Below, one piece after another: positions 8,446 to 16,560 of a stretch of DNA of 64,000 nucleotides (positions within the stretch are counted from its first letter, which is position 1; each line of letters starts with the position of its first letter). Both the position numbers and the translations under genes were made by a program. Origin of the DNA: Aromatoleum anaerobium (GTDB lineage Bacteria; Pseudomonadota; Gammaproteobacteria; Burkholderiales; Rhodocyclaceae); contig NZ_WTVG02000001.1 in the NCBI RefSeq assembly GCF_012910705.2, positions 1 to 64,000 of the forward strand, given 5' to 3'. The notes beneath the pieces were generated by a model, which saw nothing but the letters and a program-made list of their open reading frames with translations, was not told the origin of the DNA and searched no databases.

Positions 8446-10664
8446 CTGCTCCGTCCTTTCGACGTTTGGATCGAACCCCGAGGCGTCACGGTGATGGGAT
8501 CGCCGACCGCTACACGGGACAAGCGGCGGGCTGTGGCTTGGTCGATGGGCAGGACCATGACAGCGTCAGCATCGCCTCGCTTGAGAAGGGCCAAAGGCTG
8601 GCCTTCGACGTTACGAACGCCCGCAAAGGAAATGACACTGGCACCCTCATTATATAGGGTATGTTTCGGTATATCCACGCCTTTTAGCCGTTTCCCCTCG
8701 CGCTCTGCGATGTATTTGTCCGCAGCGGCGAGCTGCGCCGGTTTCAGCCGTCCTGACCCAAAAACGCCCCGTCGCAATGCGTGATCTGGCTGGGCTCCTT
8801 GCTGCTCCACGTGACGAGGAACATCACGCGGCAATAGCACTTCACTTCCGCTGGCGATGCGAACCACACCGAGTTCGGACATTCCTCGCAAACGGTGCTG
8901 GCTTTGGGGCGGCGGGACTCGTCCAATGCGCCCAACGTTGGGCTTGCGGGGGGCATGGGCGGGGGCGTCCATGCCTGCCCCGCCTCGGCCGTCGCTTCGG
9001 CCTCGGCCGATTTCAGCCCCAGTTCGGGCAAGGTTGTCGTCGGCAGCGGCGCTTGATCCAGCGCTGCCAAGGCTGCGTCGATCAGTTCGTCCTCGCTCGG
9101 CTCGTGCTGCTCGCTCATGTGCTTGCTCCTTGTTCAAAAGCTGTTGCCGCCGCAGCTCCAATGCTGGGTCGGCAAAGGTGATGGGTAGCTGGGAATCAAC
9201 GGCCGCCCGGATGGCTCGTGCCTTGAACTCCGGGGTGCCGTTGACGGTGATCTGATTGCCGTACCGCTCCATCGCCAAGCGAAGGGCGGCTTGCACGCCT
9301 TCGCGCGTCGCTTCGCGGGAGACCTGAAGCTTGTCGCCATCGTCGCGGACGGCCGACTGGCCGGCGCGAAAGATGATCGTGCCCTTCTTGGTGATGTTGT
9401 CCTGGACGTGGGCATGGCCGGGCTTCGCCTCGCCACGCCCTGCGACTGTGTTGCCCTTGAGTCCCTGGGCGGCCTCGCGCGCCCGCAGAGCGGTCAGCGC
9501 CTCGGCATCGCCCTGTAGCGCCTCCTGCTTCAACCAGTCGGCCCACGCCCGCCGCTGGAAACCCTGGTAGAGCTTTTCACGCTCTTTCGCATACTCCTTG
9601 TGGATCTCTGCCAGCCGGTCACGGAGGGCGGTACTGGCCTGCGAATAGAGGACCTTCTTGCTGATGCCCTTGCTGTCGACAACCTTGATAGTCGCCCGCC
9701 GCAGTCGGTTGGCCCGCTTGGCGTCCTCGACGGCGCGATCCTTGCGCCGCCGGGCTTTCGTCAACGCATCGGCGCGCGCCGCCGTGAGGTTCTGCTGCTC
9801 GGCCTTGTACCGGGCATAAAGCTCGACTGTGTTGACCCGCAGGCGGATAGGGGCCTTGTCGTATTGCCGCCGGATCTTGGGTGGCGCCTGTCGCTCGGGC
9901 GGCACCTGGAACGGGCCAAGCCGGGCCTCAAGGCCTGGCTTGGAGAGTTCGCGGGCGATGGTGCTGGCCTTCACCCGCGTACCGTCTGCTGCCTCCACAA
10001 CCAAGCCGTTCCCGCGCTCCCGCAACTCGAGCCCGTTTTCCTTCATCACCTGATGCAACTCGGTCCAGGACTGTGCCCCGCGCATTTCCTCAAGGCATTC
10101 CCGCCGAACCCAGCCGACGAGGCTTTCGACACCTGCATGACACTCCATGTCGGCCGCTCGCCCCTCTGCCACGGAACGCCGCGATTGGTGGTTGTCCTTC
10201 TCCAACCCGTAATCGCGCTCAAGGGTCGCGCACAACTCGGCGAGCGTGCGATACGACTGAAACGGCTCATGCATCGTGTGCCGTTCCGGGTGGATCTTGT
10301 TGATCGCGATGTGAAGGTGCAGGTTATCGGTGTCGTGATGAACCGCGCTGACACGCTGATGCTCGCCGTAGCCGAGACCGGCACAAATACGTTCCTCGAT
10401 GGCTTTCAGAGTCTCGGGGGTAGGGCGCTCTCCGGGACGGAAGCTGACAAGCAAGTGAAACGTCTTGTCGCCGGCAGCACGGGTGTTCTGGCGCTGGGTG
10501 GCAAGCACTTCGCCGATGACCGCCTGCATGGTGGCGGCCTCGCAGTTCGTCGCGGCGATCTGGCCAAGCCGTTCCGCCTTGTCCTGCTCGTCGGTGATGT
10601 ACTCCACCAGCTCGGCGAAGTCGCTCTTGGCAAGGGAGCGCATCGGGACGTGCTTTGCGATCAC
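8442..10664 (-). CDS. traI: TraI, MOBP conjugative relaxase
   Basis: 740 residues. TraI nicks oriT and stays covalently bound through a tyrosine. Motif I includes Tyr22 in FAELVEYITDEQDK; motif III is HHDTDNLHLHIAINKIHP, the metal-binding His cluster of MOBP enzymes. The C-terminal region is rich in Arg/Gln and ends with a KfrB-like module (VISFAGVRNVEGQPLALLKR, ending SKGRSR) resembling the kfrB product. It is the second gene after traJ at oriT, with an OB site just upstream of the start. traH is nested inside in another frame. Confidence 0.97.
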   Translation of the reverse strand: MIAKHVPMRSLAKSDFAELVEYITDEQDKAERLGQIAATNCEAATMQAVIGEVLATQRQNTRAAGDKTFHLLVSFRPGERPTPETLKAIEERICAGLGYGEHQRVSAVHHDTDNLHLHIAINKIHPERHTMHEPFQSYRTLAELCATLERDYGLEKDNHQSRRSVAEGRAADMECHAGVESLVGWVRRECLEEMRGAQSWTELHQVMKENGLELRERGNGLVVEAADGTRVKASTIARELSKPGLEARLGPFQVPPERQAPPKIRRQYDKAPIRLRVNTVELYARYKAEQQNLTAARADALTKARRRKDRAVEDAKRANRLRRATIKVVDSKGISKKVLYSQASTALRDRLAEIHKEYAKEREKLYQGFQRRAWADWLKQEALQGDAEALTALRAREAAQGLKGNTVAGRGEAKPGHAHVQDNITKKGTIIFRAGQSAVRDDGDKLQVSREATREGVQAALRLAMERYGNQITVNGTPEFKARAIRAAVDSQLPITFADPALELRRQQLLNKEQAHERAARAERGRTDRRSLGSAGSSAAADDNLARTGAEIGRGRSDGRGGAGMDAPAHAPRKPNVGRIGRVPPPQSQHRLRGMSELGVVRIASGSEVLLPRDVPRHVEQQGAQPDHALRRGVFGSGRLKPAQLAAADKYIAEREGKRLKGVDIPKHTLYNEGASVISFAGVRNVEGQPLALLKRGDADAVMVLPIDQATARRLSRVAVGDPITVTPRGSIQTSKGRSR
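8744..9118 (-). CDS. traH: TraH, relaxosome-stabilising protein nested in traI
   Basis: A 124-residue frame starting MSEQHEPSEDELIDAALAAL, wholly inside the 3' part of traI in a different reading frame. RK2 has the same arrangement, where acidic TraH (about 119 residues) stabilises the TraI-TraJ-oriT complex. The N-terminal half is strongly acidic as expected. The C-terminus (CRVMFLVTWSSKEPSQITHC) is unlike anything I can compare, so conservation is judged from position, length and the acidic N-terminus. Confidence 0.75.
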   Translation of the reverse strand: MSEQHEPSEDELIDAALAALDQAPLPTTTLPELGLKSAEAEATAEAGQAWTPPPMPPASPTLGALDESRRPKASTVCEECPNSVWFASPAEVKCYCRVMFLVTWSSKEPSQITHCDGAFLGQDG

Positions 10665-10681
10665 GCGCGACCCCTCGGTTT

Positions 10682-10694
10682 TTTAGCCGCTAAA
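10682..10694. promoter_or_regulatory. KorB operator OB between traJ and traI
   Basis: TTTAGCCGCTAAA, 18 bases upstream of the traI start and just after the traJ stop. Placement suggests KorB control of, or roadblocking within, the traJ-traI transcript. Confidence 0.85.
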
Positions 10695-10698
10695 AGGA

Positions 10699-11073
10699 TC
10701 ATCGGTCAGACCTCGGCATGACGACGTTCATCATCACCTGTCCCATTTGGTCTTGGGTGGCCTCGATTCGGGACAGCACCGCGCGGATGGTCGCCTCGCC
10801 AAACTGCGCGGTGCGTTCATCGTTGGTGAGCCAAAGTTTCAGCAGTCCGCCGAGGCGACCAAGGTCGCCATTGATACGGGCCAGTTCACGCACTTGCTCG
10901 TAATCGACCACACCGTCAACGCGGTAGCCCTGCCCGACTTCGCGCAGGAAACGGGCGACGCTCATGCCGGCCCGCTGGGCCTGTTCTTCGATCAGATTCT
11001 TCTCGTCCGGGAACACGGGCACCCGTAAGTGGTGCTTGCGTTTCCCGGCCGTTGGCTTTGCGTCTTTCCCCAT
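10699..11073 (-). CDS. traJ: TraJ, oriT-binding relaxosome protein
   Basis: 124 residues, matching RK2 TraJ. It binds the inverted repeat next to nic and recruits TraI. The ribbon-helix-helix-like segment is HHLRVPVFPDEKNLIEEQAQ, followed by AGMSVARFLREVGQGY, typical of MobC/TraJ accessory proteins. It is the first gene leftward from oriT and is followed by traI after an OB site. Confidence 0.95.
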   Translation of the reverse strand: MGKDAKPTAGKRKHHLRVPVFPDEKNLIEEQAQRAGMSVARFLREVGQGYRVDGVVDYEQVRELARINGDLGRLGGLLKLWLTNDERTAQFGEATIRAVLSRIEATQDQMGQVMMNVVMPRSDR

Positions 11074-11446
11074 CGTCCAAACCTCGCTGTTGATGCCGGC
11101 GGTAGCCGGCCAGCCTCGCAGAGCAGGATGTCAGTTGAGCGCCACGGCGCGAATAAGGGCTAGCGAAGATAGATAACCGGCTCGCCCGGTTAGCTAACTT
11201 CGCCCATCCTGCCCGCCTTTCGGCGCTGATTACACCAATGGAAGTCTAAACCACTATATTCGATTTATCCGCATTTTTGCGCTAAACTTTTGCAAAATAA
11301 GTAACCGATATAGCGAACACAGACAAAATCGCCCACAATCCTGCTGTCGTAGCGGCATAGGTACGACAGGATTGCGTTTTTTCGCGGCCTTCTTGCAGAC
11401 CGCATAGCGCAGAAATTGAGGCGAGGCGACCTATGGAACGATCAGG
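11074..11446. other. oriT: oriT and divergent tra promoter region
   Basis: This non-coding interval between divergent traJ and traK has the IncP oriT layout. An imperfect inverted repeat spans 11163-11203 (GCGAAG ... CTTCGC arms with internal ACCGG/CCCGG), the expected TraJ site. The nick core CATCCTGC follows at 11206-11212, and TATCCTG^C in RK2 implies cutting between 11211 and 11212. The stretch TTACACCAATGGAAGTCTA to the right resembles the RK2 nic-proximal TraI-binding side. An AT-rich region follows, suitable for the traJ and traK promoters. Confidence 0.9.
11336..11383 (+). terminator. Hairpin followed by T-run in the traK leader
   Basis: CAATCCTG...GTCGTA at 11336-11351 pairs with TACGACAGGATTG at 11362-11374, and the downstream sequence is CGTTTTTTCG. 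This is a strong intrinsic-terminator shape 64 bases upstream of traK. It could attenuate leader transcription or serve as a TraK-bound structural element. Confidence 0.55.
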
Positions 11447-11845
11447 ATGGCAAAGAGCTACACCGAAGAACTTGCCGACTGGGTGAGCAAGCGCAAGGCA
11501 CAGAGGCCGCGCCAGGACAAGAACATCGTTGCGTTCTTGGCCGTGAAAGGCGATGTGAAGGCGGCGCTCGATGCGGGCTACTCCATGAAAACCATATGGG
11601 AGCACCTGCACGAAACGGGGCGCATCGAGTACCGCTATGAAACCTTCACGCTGCATGTGAAGCGGCACATCAGGGCCAAGCCTCCAGCCGGGAAGCAGGT
11701 CGAGCAGCAGGAGCAGAGCAAGCCCCAAGCTCCGGCAGCCGCAACGAAGCCAGACCAGGTGCAGAGCGAACTCCGAAAGCCCCCGCCGCCCTCCGTGGGT
11801 GGCTTCACCTTCAACGCAACACCCAAGAAAGAGGACTTGTTCTAA
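11447..11845 (+). CDS. traK: TraK, oriT-binding accessory protein
   Basis: 132 residues starting MAKSYTEELADWVSKRKAQR. TraK binds the leader side of oriT and wraps or bends it to assist relaxosome formation. The N-terminal half resembles a helix-turn-helix (VAAFLAVKGDVKAALDAGYS-like segment, then IWEHLHETGRIEYRYETF). The C-terminal third is Gln/Pro/Ala-rich and basic. It opens the rightward traKLM operon; its stop overlaps the traL start by one base (TAATG at 11843-11847). Confidence 0.93.
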   Translation: MAKSYTEELADWVSKRKAQRPRQDKNIVAFLAVKGDVKAALDAGYSMKTIWEHLHETGRIEYRYETFTLHVKRHIRAKPPAGKQVEQQEQSKPQAPAAATKPDQVQSELRKPPPPSVGGFTFNATPKKEDLF

Positions 11846-12570
11846 TGGCTAAGATCCACATGGTTCTGCAAGGGAAGGGCGGCGTCGGGAAGTCGATGAT
11901 CGCGGCCGTCATTGCGCAGTACAAGGCAGGGAAGGGGCAAAAGCCGATCTGCATTGACACCGATCCGGTCAACGCGACGTTCGAGGGATACAAGGCACTC
12001 GACGTGCGACGCCTCAACATCATGGACGGTGACGAAATCAACACGAGGAACTTCGATGCCCTGGTCGAGCAGATCGCCACGGCCGAGGTGGACGTCATCA
12101 TCGACAACGGTGCCAGCTCGTTCGTGCCGTTGTCGCACTACCTCATCAGCAACCAGGTGCCGGCATTGCTCCGGGACATGGGGCACGAGCTGGTGGTGCA
12201 CACGGTGATTACCGGCGGGCAGGCTCTCCAAGACACGGTTAGTGGTTTCGCCCAGCTCGCCGGCCAGTTCCCCGCCGAATGTCTGTTCGTGACCTGGCTG
12301 AACCCGTATTGGGGTGCCATCGAGCACGAGGGCAAGGGGTTCGAGCAGATGAAAGCTTACACGAGCAACAAGGCGCGCGTGTCGGCCATCATCCAAATCC
12401 CGGCACTCAAGGAGGAAACCTACGGCCGGGACTTCGCGGAAATGCTCCAGGCGCGCCTGACTTTCAATGAAGCCCTGGCGCTGAGCTCCCTCACGATCAT
12501 GACGCGCCAGCGGCTCAAGATCGTGAAGGGGCAGATCTTCGCCCAGCTCGAGAACTCGGCGGTGCTGTGA
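11845..12570 (+). CDS. traL: TraL, ParA/MinD-like P-loop protein of the transfer leader operon
   Basis: 241 residues with a deviant Walker A, GKGGVGKSMIAA, at residues 9-20, the ParA/MinD/CobQ signature. Later features are DVIIDNGASSFVPL (Walker B-like) and IDTDPVNATF. In IncP plasmids TraL lies between traK and traM and its exact role in transfer is not established. Translation is coupled to both neighbours: TAATG with traK and ATGTGATG-type overlap with traM at 12567-12570. Confidence 0.93.
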   Translation: MAKIHMVLQGKGGVGKSMIAAVIAQYKAGKGQKPICIDTDPVNATFEGYKALDVRRLNIMDGDEINTRNFDALVEQIATAEVDVIIDNGASSFVPLSHYLISNQVPALLRDMGHELVVHTVITGGQALQDTVSGFAQLAGQFPAECLFVTWLNPYWGAIEHEGKGFEQMKAYTSNKARVSAIIQIPALKEETYGRDFAEMLQARLTFNEALALSSLTIMTRQRLKIVKGQIFAQLENSAVL

Positions 12571-13004
12571 TGTCGGACAAGATCGAGGCAATCATCAAGG
12601 AAGTCGCGGCGAAGCACGGCATCGCCGTTGGTCGTGATGACCCGATCCTGATCCTGCAAACGATCAACGAGCGTTTGATGCAGGATAGCGCGGCCGCCCA
12701 GCAGGAAACGCTAGACCGCTTCAAGGAAGAGTTGGAGTCCATCGCACACCGCTGGGGTGAGGACGCCAAGAGCAAGGCGGAAAGGACGTTGAACGCGGCC
12801 CTGGCGGCCAGCAAGGCCGCCATGATGAACGGAATGCAGGAGGGCGCGAAGGCGGCCGCCGAGTCGGCGCGCCGGGAGGTGGATGAGGCGGTCGGGCAGC
12901 TCGCCGGCCCGATCCGAGACGGCAGGCGGATCGCGGTCATGAACATGATCGCGGGCGGCATGGCCGTCCTTGCTGCGGCCCTGGCGCTGCTCTCGACACT
13001 ATGA
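12567..13004 (+). CDS. traM: TraM, membrane-anchored Tra1 protein
   Basis: 145 residues: a helical, charged body (MSDKIEAIIKEVAAKHGIAV ...) with a coiled-coil-like middle and one C-terminal hydrophobic helix (MIAGGMAVLAAALALLSTL). The start overlaps the traL stop. TraM in IncP plasmids is the third gene of the leader operon and improves transfer. The topology suggests a tail-anchored inner-membrane protein. An intrinsic terminator follows at once. Confidence 0.9.
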   Translation: MMSDKIEAIIKEVAAKHGIAVGRDDPILILQTINERLMQDSAAAQQETLDRFKEELESIAHRWGEDAKSKAERTLNAALAASKAAMMNGMQEGAKAAAESARREVDEAVGQLAGPIRDGRRIAVMNMIAGGMAVLAAALALLSTL

Positions 13005-13018
13005 GGCCAGCAGATGGG

Positions 13019-13047
13019 AAAAAGCCTGGCATTGATCAGGCTTTTTT
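13019..13047 (+). terminator. Rho-independent terminator after traM
   Basis: AAAAAGCCTG at 13019-13028 pairs with CAGGCTTTTTT after an 8-base loop and runs into Ts, 15 bases after the traM stop. This ends the traKLM transcript. Confidence 0.85.
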
Positions 13048-13496
13048 CGTCCGCAGATCCCGCATCGTCGGACTTGGCTTGGCGATGCTCGAGCGGGCCA
13101 ACCGGGCCTGCACCGCTGAAAGTGGCGATGCCGGATCGATCGAGCCGAAGGCGTCAGAGAAAGGCGAAAACGACCCTGGCCTGACGCGATTTTCCGCTAC
13201 AGCCTGACGGCCGGTTGAGGCATAGCTCAGATTGACGTTGATACCACGTGAATGGGATATCGCTGGTCGGCTTCCGACGGCACGACAGAAGGGGGCTCTC
13301 CCAGTAGGCAGCAACAGTGCACAGAAAGTCACACCCGGTCGCGGTAACGACGGGCCGCAGACGGCCAGGATCTGCCGGTGACCGTTACATTTCACTTGCT
13401 AGTCGATGGGGTTCGTCTATGTTGAAGCCGTGACATGACGGCAGCCTCTTCTCGGCCGATGCTGTTCACATGATCCTATTAATGGAGGAAGTAGAC
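13048..13496. other. Intergenic stretch without a recognisable gene
   Basis: About 450 bases between the traM terminator and the next gene. I see no convincing gene; frames here are short and not protein-like. The last 20 bases give a good ribosome-binding site (GGAGGAAG) for the gene that follows. This is the left edge of the small insert between traM and kfrC. Confidence 0.4.
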
Positions 13497-13814
13497 ATGG
13501 CTCGTTCGACGCGTTTCATCCTGCGCGGAGTGAAAGGGAGGGTCCGCCACAACCACAACTTCGCGCCAATCCATCAGAACTCCGCCGTCATCATCACCGC
13601 GTGCCAGTTCAATTTCCACGGGGGTGTCTTCGGTTCCGCGGGCAGGCCGTTCCTGGGGGATGCGGATGTCTTTGTGACGAATGTCGGTCCCCATGACCCG
13701 GAAGGGGGGGACGGCGGCGTTGAATTCCATGTCCATACCAACTCGCCCACGCCAATCGACGTCATGGTCACGATCACCGTTCTGGAGGACGTGGAATCAA
13801 CCAACGTGTTGTAA
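13497..13814 (+). CDS. Hypothetical 105-residue beta-rich protein
   Basis: Start MARSTRFILRGVKGRVRHNH, chosen because GGAGGAAG lies 8 bases upstream. No family is recognised. The protein is rich in aromatic and small residues with His-containing strands (NFHGGVFGSAGRPFLGD, VEFHVHTNSPTPIDVMVTIT) and ends in an alternating hydrophobic strand pattern, suggesting a small beta sandwich. No signal peptide is seen. It is alone between the traM terminator and two Tn3-family inverted repeats, so it is probably cargo of a decayed transposon. Confidence 0.6.
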   Translation: MARSTRFILRGVKGRVRHNHNFAPIHQNSAVIITACQFNFHGGVFGSAGRPFLGDADVFVTNVGPHDPEGGDGGVEFHVHTNSPTPIDVMVTITVLEDVESTNVL

Positions 13815-14122
13815 ATACCCCGGAGCCGAAACTTCACCGCCGGATTATTTGAACGGGATACCAAATCGACACAAATGAGCACGGGAGGGTCCAGGGTCAA
13901 CTCCTATCCGCGCCTGGGCGGAGTGACGTGCCCACGTTTTCGTGGGCACGTCCATGCGTTGGTCAGACAGCCTAACCCGTTGCACCCGACGTGCGCCAAC
14001 CGGCTTCGTCGTCTGGCGCCGGCGGGTGAACTCCAACGTGGAATGACAGCTTTCCTCGGGTTCCAGTGACTGGTGTGGGTCGTTTGCCGAAGTCCAAGGA
14101 ACTCCCATAAGCATGCTGACGG
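13815..14122. other. Gene-free stretch before Tn3-type ends
   Basis: About 300 bases without a supportable gene. A short palindrome, CGTGCCCACGTTTTCGTGGG at 13927-13946 with GCACG following, could form a hairpin and may be a terminator for the preceding gene, although no T-run follows. Confidence 0.35.
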
Positions 14123-14160
14123 CTTAACGTACGGTTTCGTCCGTTTTGTGAGCTGACGCC
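14123..14160 (-). repeat. Tn3-family 38-bp terminal inverted repeat, diverged
   Basis: Read on the minus strand it begins GGCGTCAGCTCACAAAACGG and ends CCGTACGTTAAG, the Tn3/Tn21-subgroup pattern with changes at positions 3 and near the inner end. The outer tip points right. No partner end is found to the left, so it is a one-ended remnant. Confidence 0.7.
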
Positions 14161-14168
14161 AGGAACGG

Positions 14169-14206
14169 CTTAGCGTACGATTTTTTCCGAATTCTGCGAC
14201 GCCCCC
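14169..14206 (-). repeat. Tn501/Tn1721-like 38-bp terminal inverted repeat
   Basis: On the minus strand it begins GGGGGCGTCGCAGAATTCGG and ends AAAAAATCGTACGCTAAG. The inner 29 bases match what I recall of the Tn501 and Tn1721 ends; only positions 5-9 differ. The outer tip is at 14206, facing kfrC. It lies eight bases from a second, different end, so two transposon ends are nested in tandem. Confidence 0.85.
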
Positions 14207-14473
14207 TAGGTTAGCGTTCAGCCGCACTGATGGCGTGGGATGGCCGGCCGGTAGCGGAGCTGCCGGCTTGGGGTTGGGGATGCCAAGCGAAGCGCGGCGG
14301 GGTGGGCGAAGCCGACCCCAAGAGGCAAGCGCAGCGCGCAGCGAAGGCGCCGGGAGGGGGCGGGCATGGCGACAGCCTTGCCCGAGGGCGCGCGCCGCGC
14401 CAGCGGGGCATCAAGCGCCCGGCCCGCGCCCGGCGCCGCAGCGAAGTACCCCGCCCGGCCACGAGCCGGCAAA
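14207..14473. other. GC-rich repeat-like spacer downstream of kfrC
   Basis: Very GC-rich, with many short related words such as GCGAAGC, GCGCAGCG and GCCGGG. No gene is supported. A similar style of GC-rich DNA occurs beside oriV at 61,260-61,370. It separates the transposon end from the kfrC stop and probably belongs to the backbone. Confidence 0.5.
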
Positions 14474-15817
14474 TCAGTTCCGGTTCAAGCCTAGAGACTG
14501 AGAACGGCCTTGACGCTGCTCCTGCGTCTGTTTCCGCTCCTGCTCTTGCTTCCTCTGCATCATGTGGTGCCGCCGCGCCGCTTCGCGCATGGCATCCCAA
14601 TCGCTCGCCAGATCGGGGCTCTGGGCGCGCATTTTGCGCGTCGCCAGCTCCTCGATCTTCGGCCCGTGGATACCCATGCTGTCCTTGATCTCGCGGACGG
14701 CCTCCAAGCGCATATGCAGCGTCTGCAATCGCGCCTGTTGCTGCACCTGCTGGTTCTGCCAGGCCCGTTTTGTCGCAGGCAGCGAAAGGATGCCGGGCTG
14801 CTGGGCCTGCGTCTGCTGCAATCGGGCTTGCTGCCGGTCGATCAGCAGTTCAAGGCGGTCCTCGACGCGCTCCACCTGGGCATGCTTCGCCTGCACATGG
14901 AGCGCCAAGGTCTCTTGGTAGGTCTGCTCGATGGGCGCAGCCTCGATCATGACCCGCTGCTCACGCTCGAGCCCCTCGACCGCCTCCCGTACGCTGTCCG
15001 CGCCCTCGGCGCTGGCAGCGACGGCCCTTACGGCTGACGCCGCTCCCGCTTTTCGCGGCGCCGCTTGAGTTCTTCGCGCATCCAGGCGCTCGATGCCTTC
15101 ATGTCTTGCCGCAGCGATTCGAGTTCGGATGGCGTCAACACTCGCGGCAGCTTTGAGGTGTCCGGCCTCTCCTTGGGTGAGCTTGTCGATGCCATAACCA
15201 AATGCCTCCTTCCAGTAGGTATCCATCGCTGGGCTGTGCTTCTTTTCGATAGCGGCCAGCATCGGCGGTTTCACTGCCAGATCTACCGCGCCAGGATGCG
15301 CGGTCATCACCGAGGCGGCGACAACCTTGCCGCCGCGATTCTCAACGTAGCCCCGCAGCGATGCCACGGTGCCGCCCATCGTTAAGGTGTCGTCCAGGAG
15401 CAAATACTTCTGCCCCGACTTCACATCCCCAGCGAAGGTCGGATTGAACGCCAGGCGGTGGTCTGATCCGGCCCCGGTGCGGCCGACCTTCTCCCGTTGA
15501 ACGATGCCTAGCTCGACATCGAGGCCAAGGCGATCTGCGAGAACTTCGGCCATCGCCAACGGAATCTTGTTGTTGCCGACATCCTCGACGGCCAGGACGG
15601 GCAGCAGCACCGGCCGGTCGTCTCCGATAACTGCCTTGATCTGGCTGACTGTTTCCTCGGTCAAGAGCCGGTCCACGAGGTTCAACGCGGTTTCATGGTC
15701 GCCGGACTTGGCGGCCTGGTATTCCGGCTCATCCTTCAACGCGCCCAAGTCTCCGTTGCGGATGACCTTGGGGAAACTTCCCCACGGGGCACGCTCGCCC
15801 ATTCCCAATCTACTCAC
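14474..15817 (-). CDS. kfrC: KfrC-like protein: phosphoribosyltransferase-fold domain plus coiled coil
   Basis: 447 residues. Residues 1-210 look like a phosphoribosyltransferase fold, with a PRPP-loop-like YLLLDDTLTMGGTVASL and LPVLAVEDVGNNKIPLAMAE. Residues 220-447 are long charged helices rich in Gln, Arg and Glu (coiled coil). Position as the last gene of kfrA-kfrB-kfrC supports the name; the kfr operon affects plasmid stability in IncP-1 plasmids through filament-like KfrA. Whether the domain has catalytic activity is unknown. An OB site lies just upstream. Confidence 0.8.
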   Translation of the reverse strand: MSRLGMGERAPWGSFPKVIRNGDLGALKDEPEYQAAKSGDHETALNLVDRLLTEETVSQIKAVIGDDRPVLLPVLAVEDVGNNKIPLAMAEVLADRLGLDVELGIVQREKVGRTGAGSDHRLAFNPTFAGDVKSGQKYLLLDDTLTMGGTVASLRGYVENRGGKVVAASVMTAHPGAVDLAVKPPMLAAIEKKHSPAMDTYWKEAFGYGIDKLTQGEAGHLKAAASVDAIRTRIAAARHEGIERLDARRTQAAPRKAGAASAVRAVAASAEGADSVREAVEGLEREQRVMIEAAPIEQTYQETLALHVQAKHAQVERVEDRLELLIDRQQARLQQTQAQQPGILSLPATKRAWQNQQVQQQARLQTLHMRLEAVREIKDSMGIHGPKIEELATRKMRAQSPDLASDWDAMREAARRHHMMQRKQEQERKQTQEQRQGRSQSLGLNRN

Positions 15818-15830
15818 GCCGACCTCCCGC

Positions 15831-15843
15831 TTTAGCCGCTAAA
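15831..15843. promoter_or_regulatory. KorB operator OB between kfrB and kfrC
   Basis: TTTAGCCGCTAAA, 14 bases upstream of the kfrC start and 2 bases after the kfrB stop region. Confidence 0.85.
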
Positions 15844-15844
15844 A

Positions 15845-16192
15845 CTACCGGGAGCGTCCTCGACTGAGCTGGACCGTTTCGGCGGACACGCTGGCCTTGC
15901 CCTGCGCGTCGTAACTGATGCTCTTCGCGCTCCCAATTTCAGGTACTTTATCGAAATCTGAGCGCGCATGCATGACATAGTTCTTGCCGACTTGCTGGTA
16001 CACGTGTTCCTTATCGGCATGAAGGATTACGCCGCTACAGGTAGCGGTCTTGTCGGCCCGGTTGGCAAGATACAAATTATAAATACCCGGCTTCAAAGCG
16101 CCGGCCTTGTCGACCTTGTCGCTGTACCACTGGCCGTCCCGTTCATTCTGAACGATCCGCGAACCGTTCATCACAAGAACCCTCTGTTTCAT
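15845..16192 (-). CDS. kfrB: KfrB
   Basis: 115 residues starting MKQRVLVMNGSRIVQNERDG. This is the single-domain KfrB protein, whose module (GVILHADKEHVYQQVGKNYVMH, ending ETVQLSRGRSR) also occurs at the C-terminus of TraI here (VISFAGVRNVEGQ, ending SKGRSR). KfrB is encoded after kfrA in IncP-1 plasmids and is thought to act with KfrA and KfrC. No enzyme motif is visible. The shared RGRSR-type tail suggests a common partner or duplication. Confidence 0.88.
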   Translation of the reverse strand: MKQRVLVMNGSRIVQNERDGQWYSDKVDKAGALKPGIYNLYLANRADKTATCSGVILHADKEHVYQQVGKNYVMHARSDFDKVPEIGSAKSISYDAQGKASVSAETVQLSRGRSR

Positions 16193-16560
16193 TGACTCCC
16201 CCTTGTCTAATGCACTTCGTTATGCCGTTCGTGAAATGACGGGTTGTAGTTGTCGTGTTTACAACCAATATGAGCTGTAAACGTGTAGCCCAATCCCTAC
16301 GTTATCAGTCTTCCGGACGACGACGGCTTGCCCGTGCACCTTGCTCCGCGGTCGATTTGGCGGCGCCGGGATGGTGGTCGCTGGCGGAATCAGGGAGGGC
16401 AGGCCGACCAGCGCCACCGCCGGTCGTCCAGGTAAAAATAGGCGCGGACCTCGGTAATGCCATACCTGCTGGGATATTCGGCGCCCTTGATGCCATAGGC
16501 CCGCTCCAGCTCCGCGCTCCATGCCCGCACCAGGTTCGGCGGCGCCGCTCAAACGGATAT
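16193..16560 (-). other. kfrA-kfrB spacer with a possible gene remnant
   Basis: A 368-base gap in an otherwise compact operon. On the minus strand a 46-codon frame at 16390-16530 is protein-like (RAWSAELERAYGIKGAEYPS, then ITEVRAYFYLDDRRW). A second frame starts by GTG overlapping the kfrA stop at 16564 but reads as low-complexity Pro/Gly. The pattern suggests an extra small gene that has lost its start or been frameshifted. Function unknown. Confidence 0.4.

Noticed and set aside
14211..14600. Minus-strand 129-codon frame overlapping the kfrC end
   Set aside because: Low-complexity Ala/Arg/Pro translation of GC-rich DNA; kfrC reads better.
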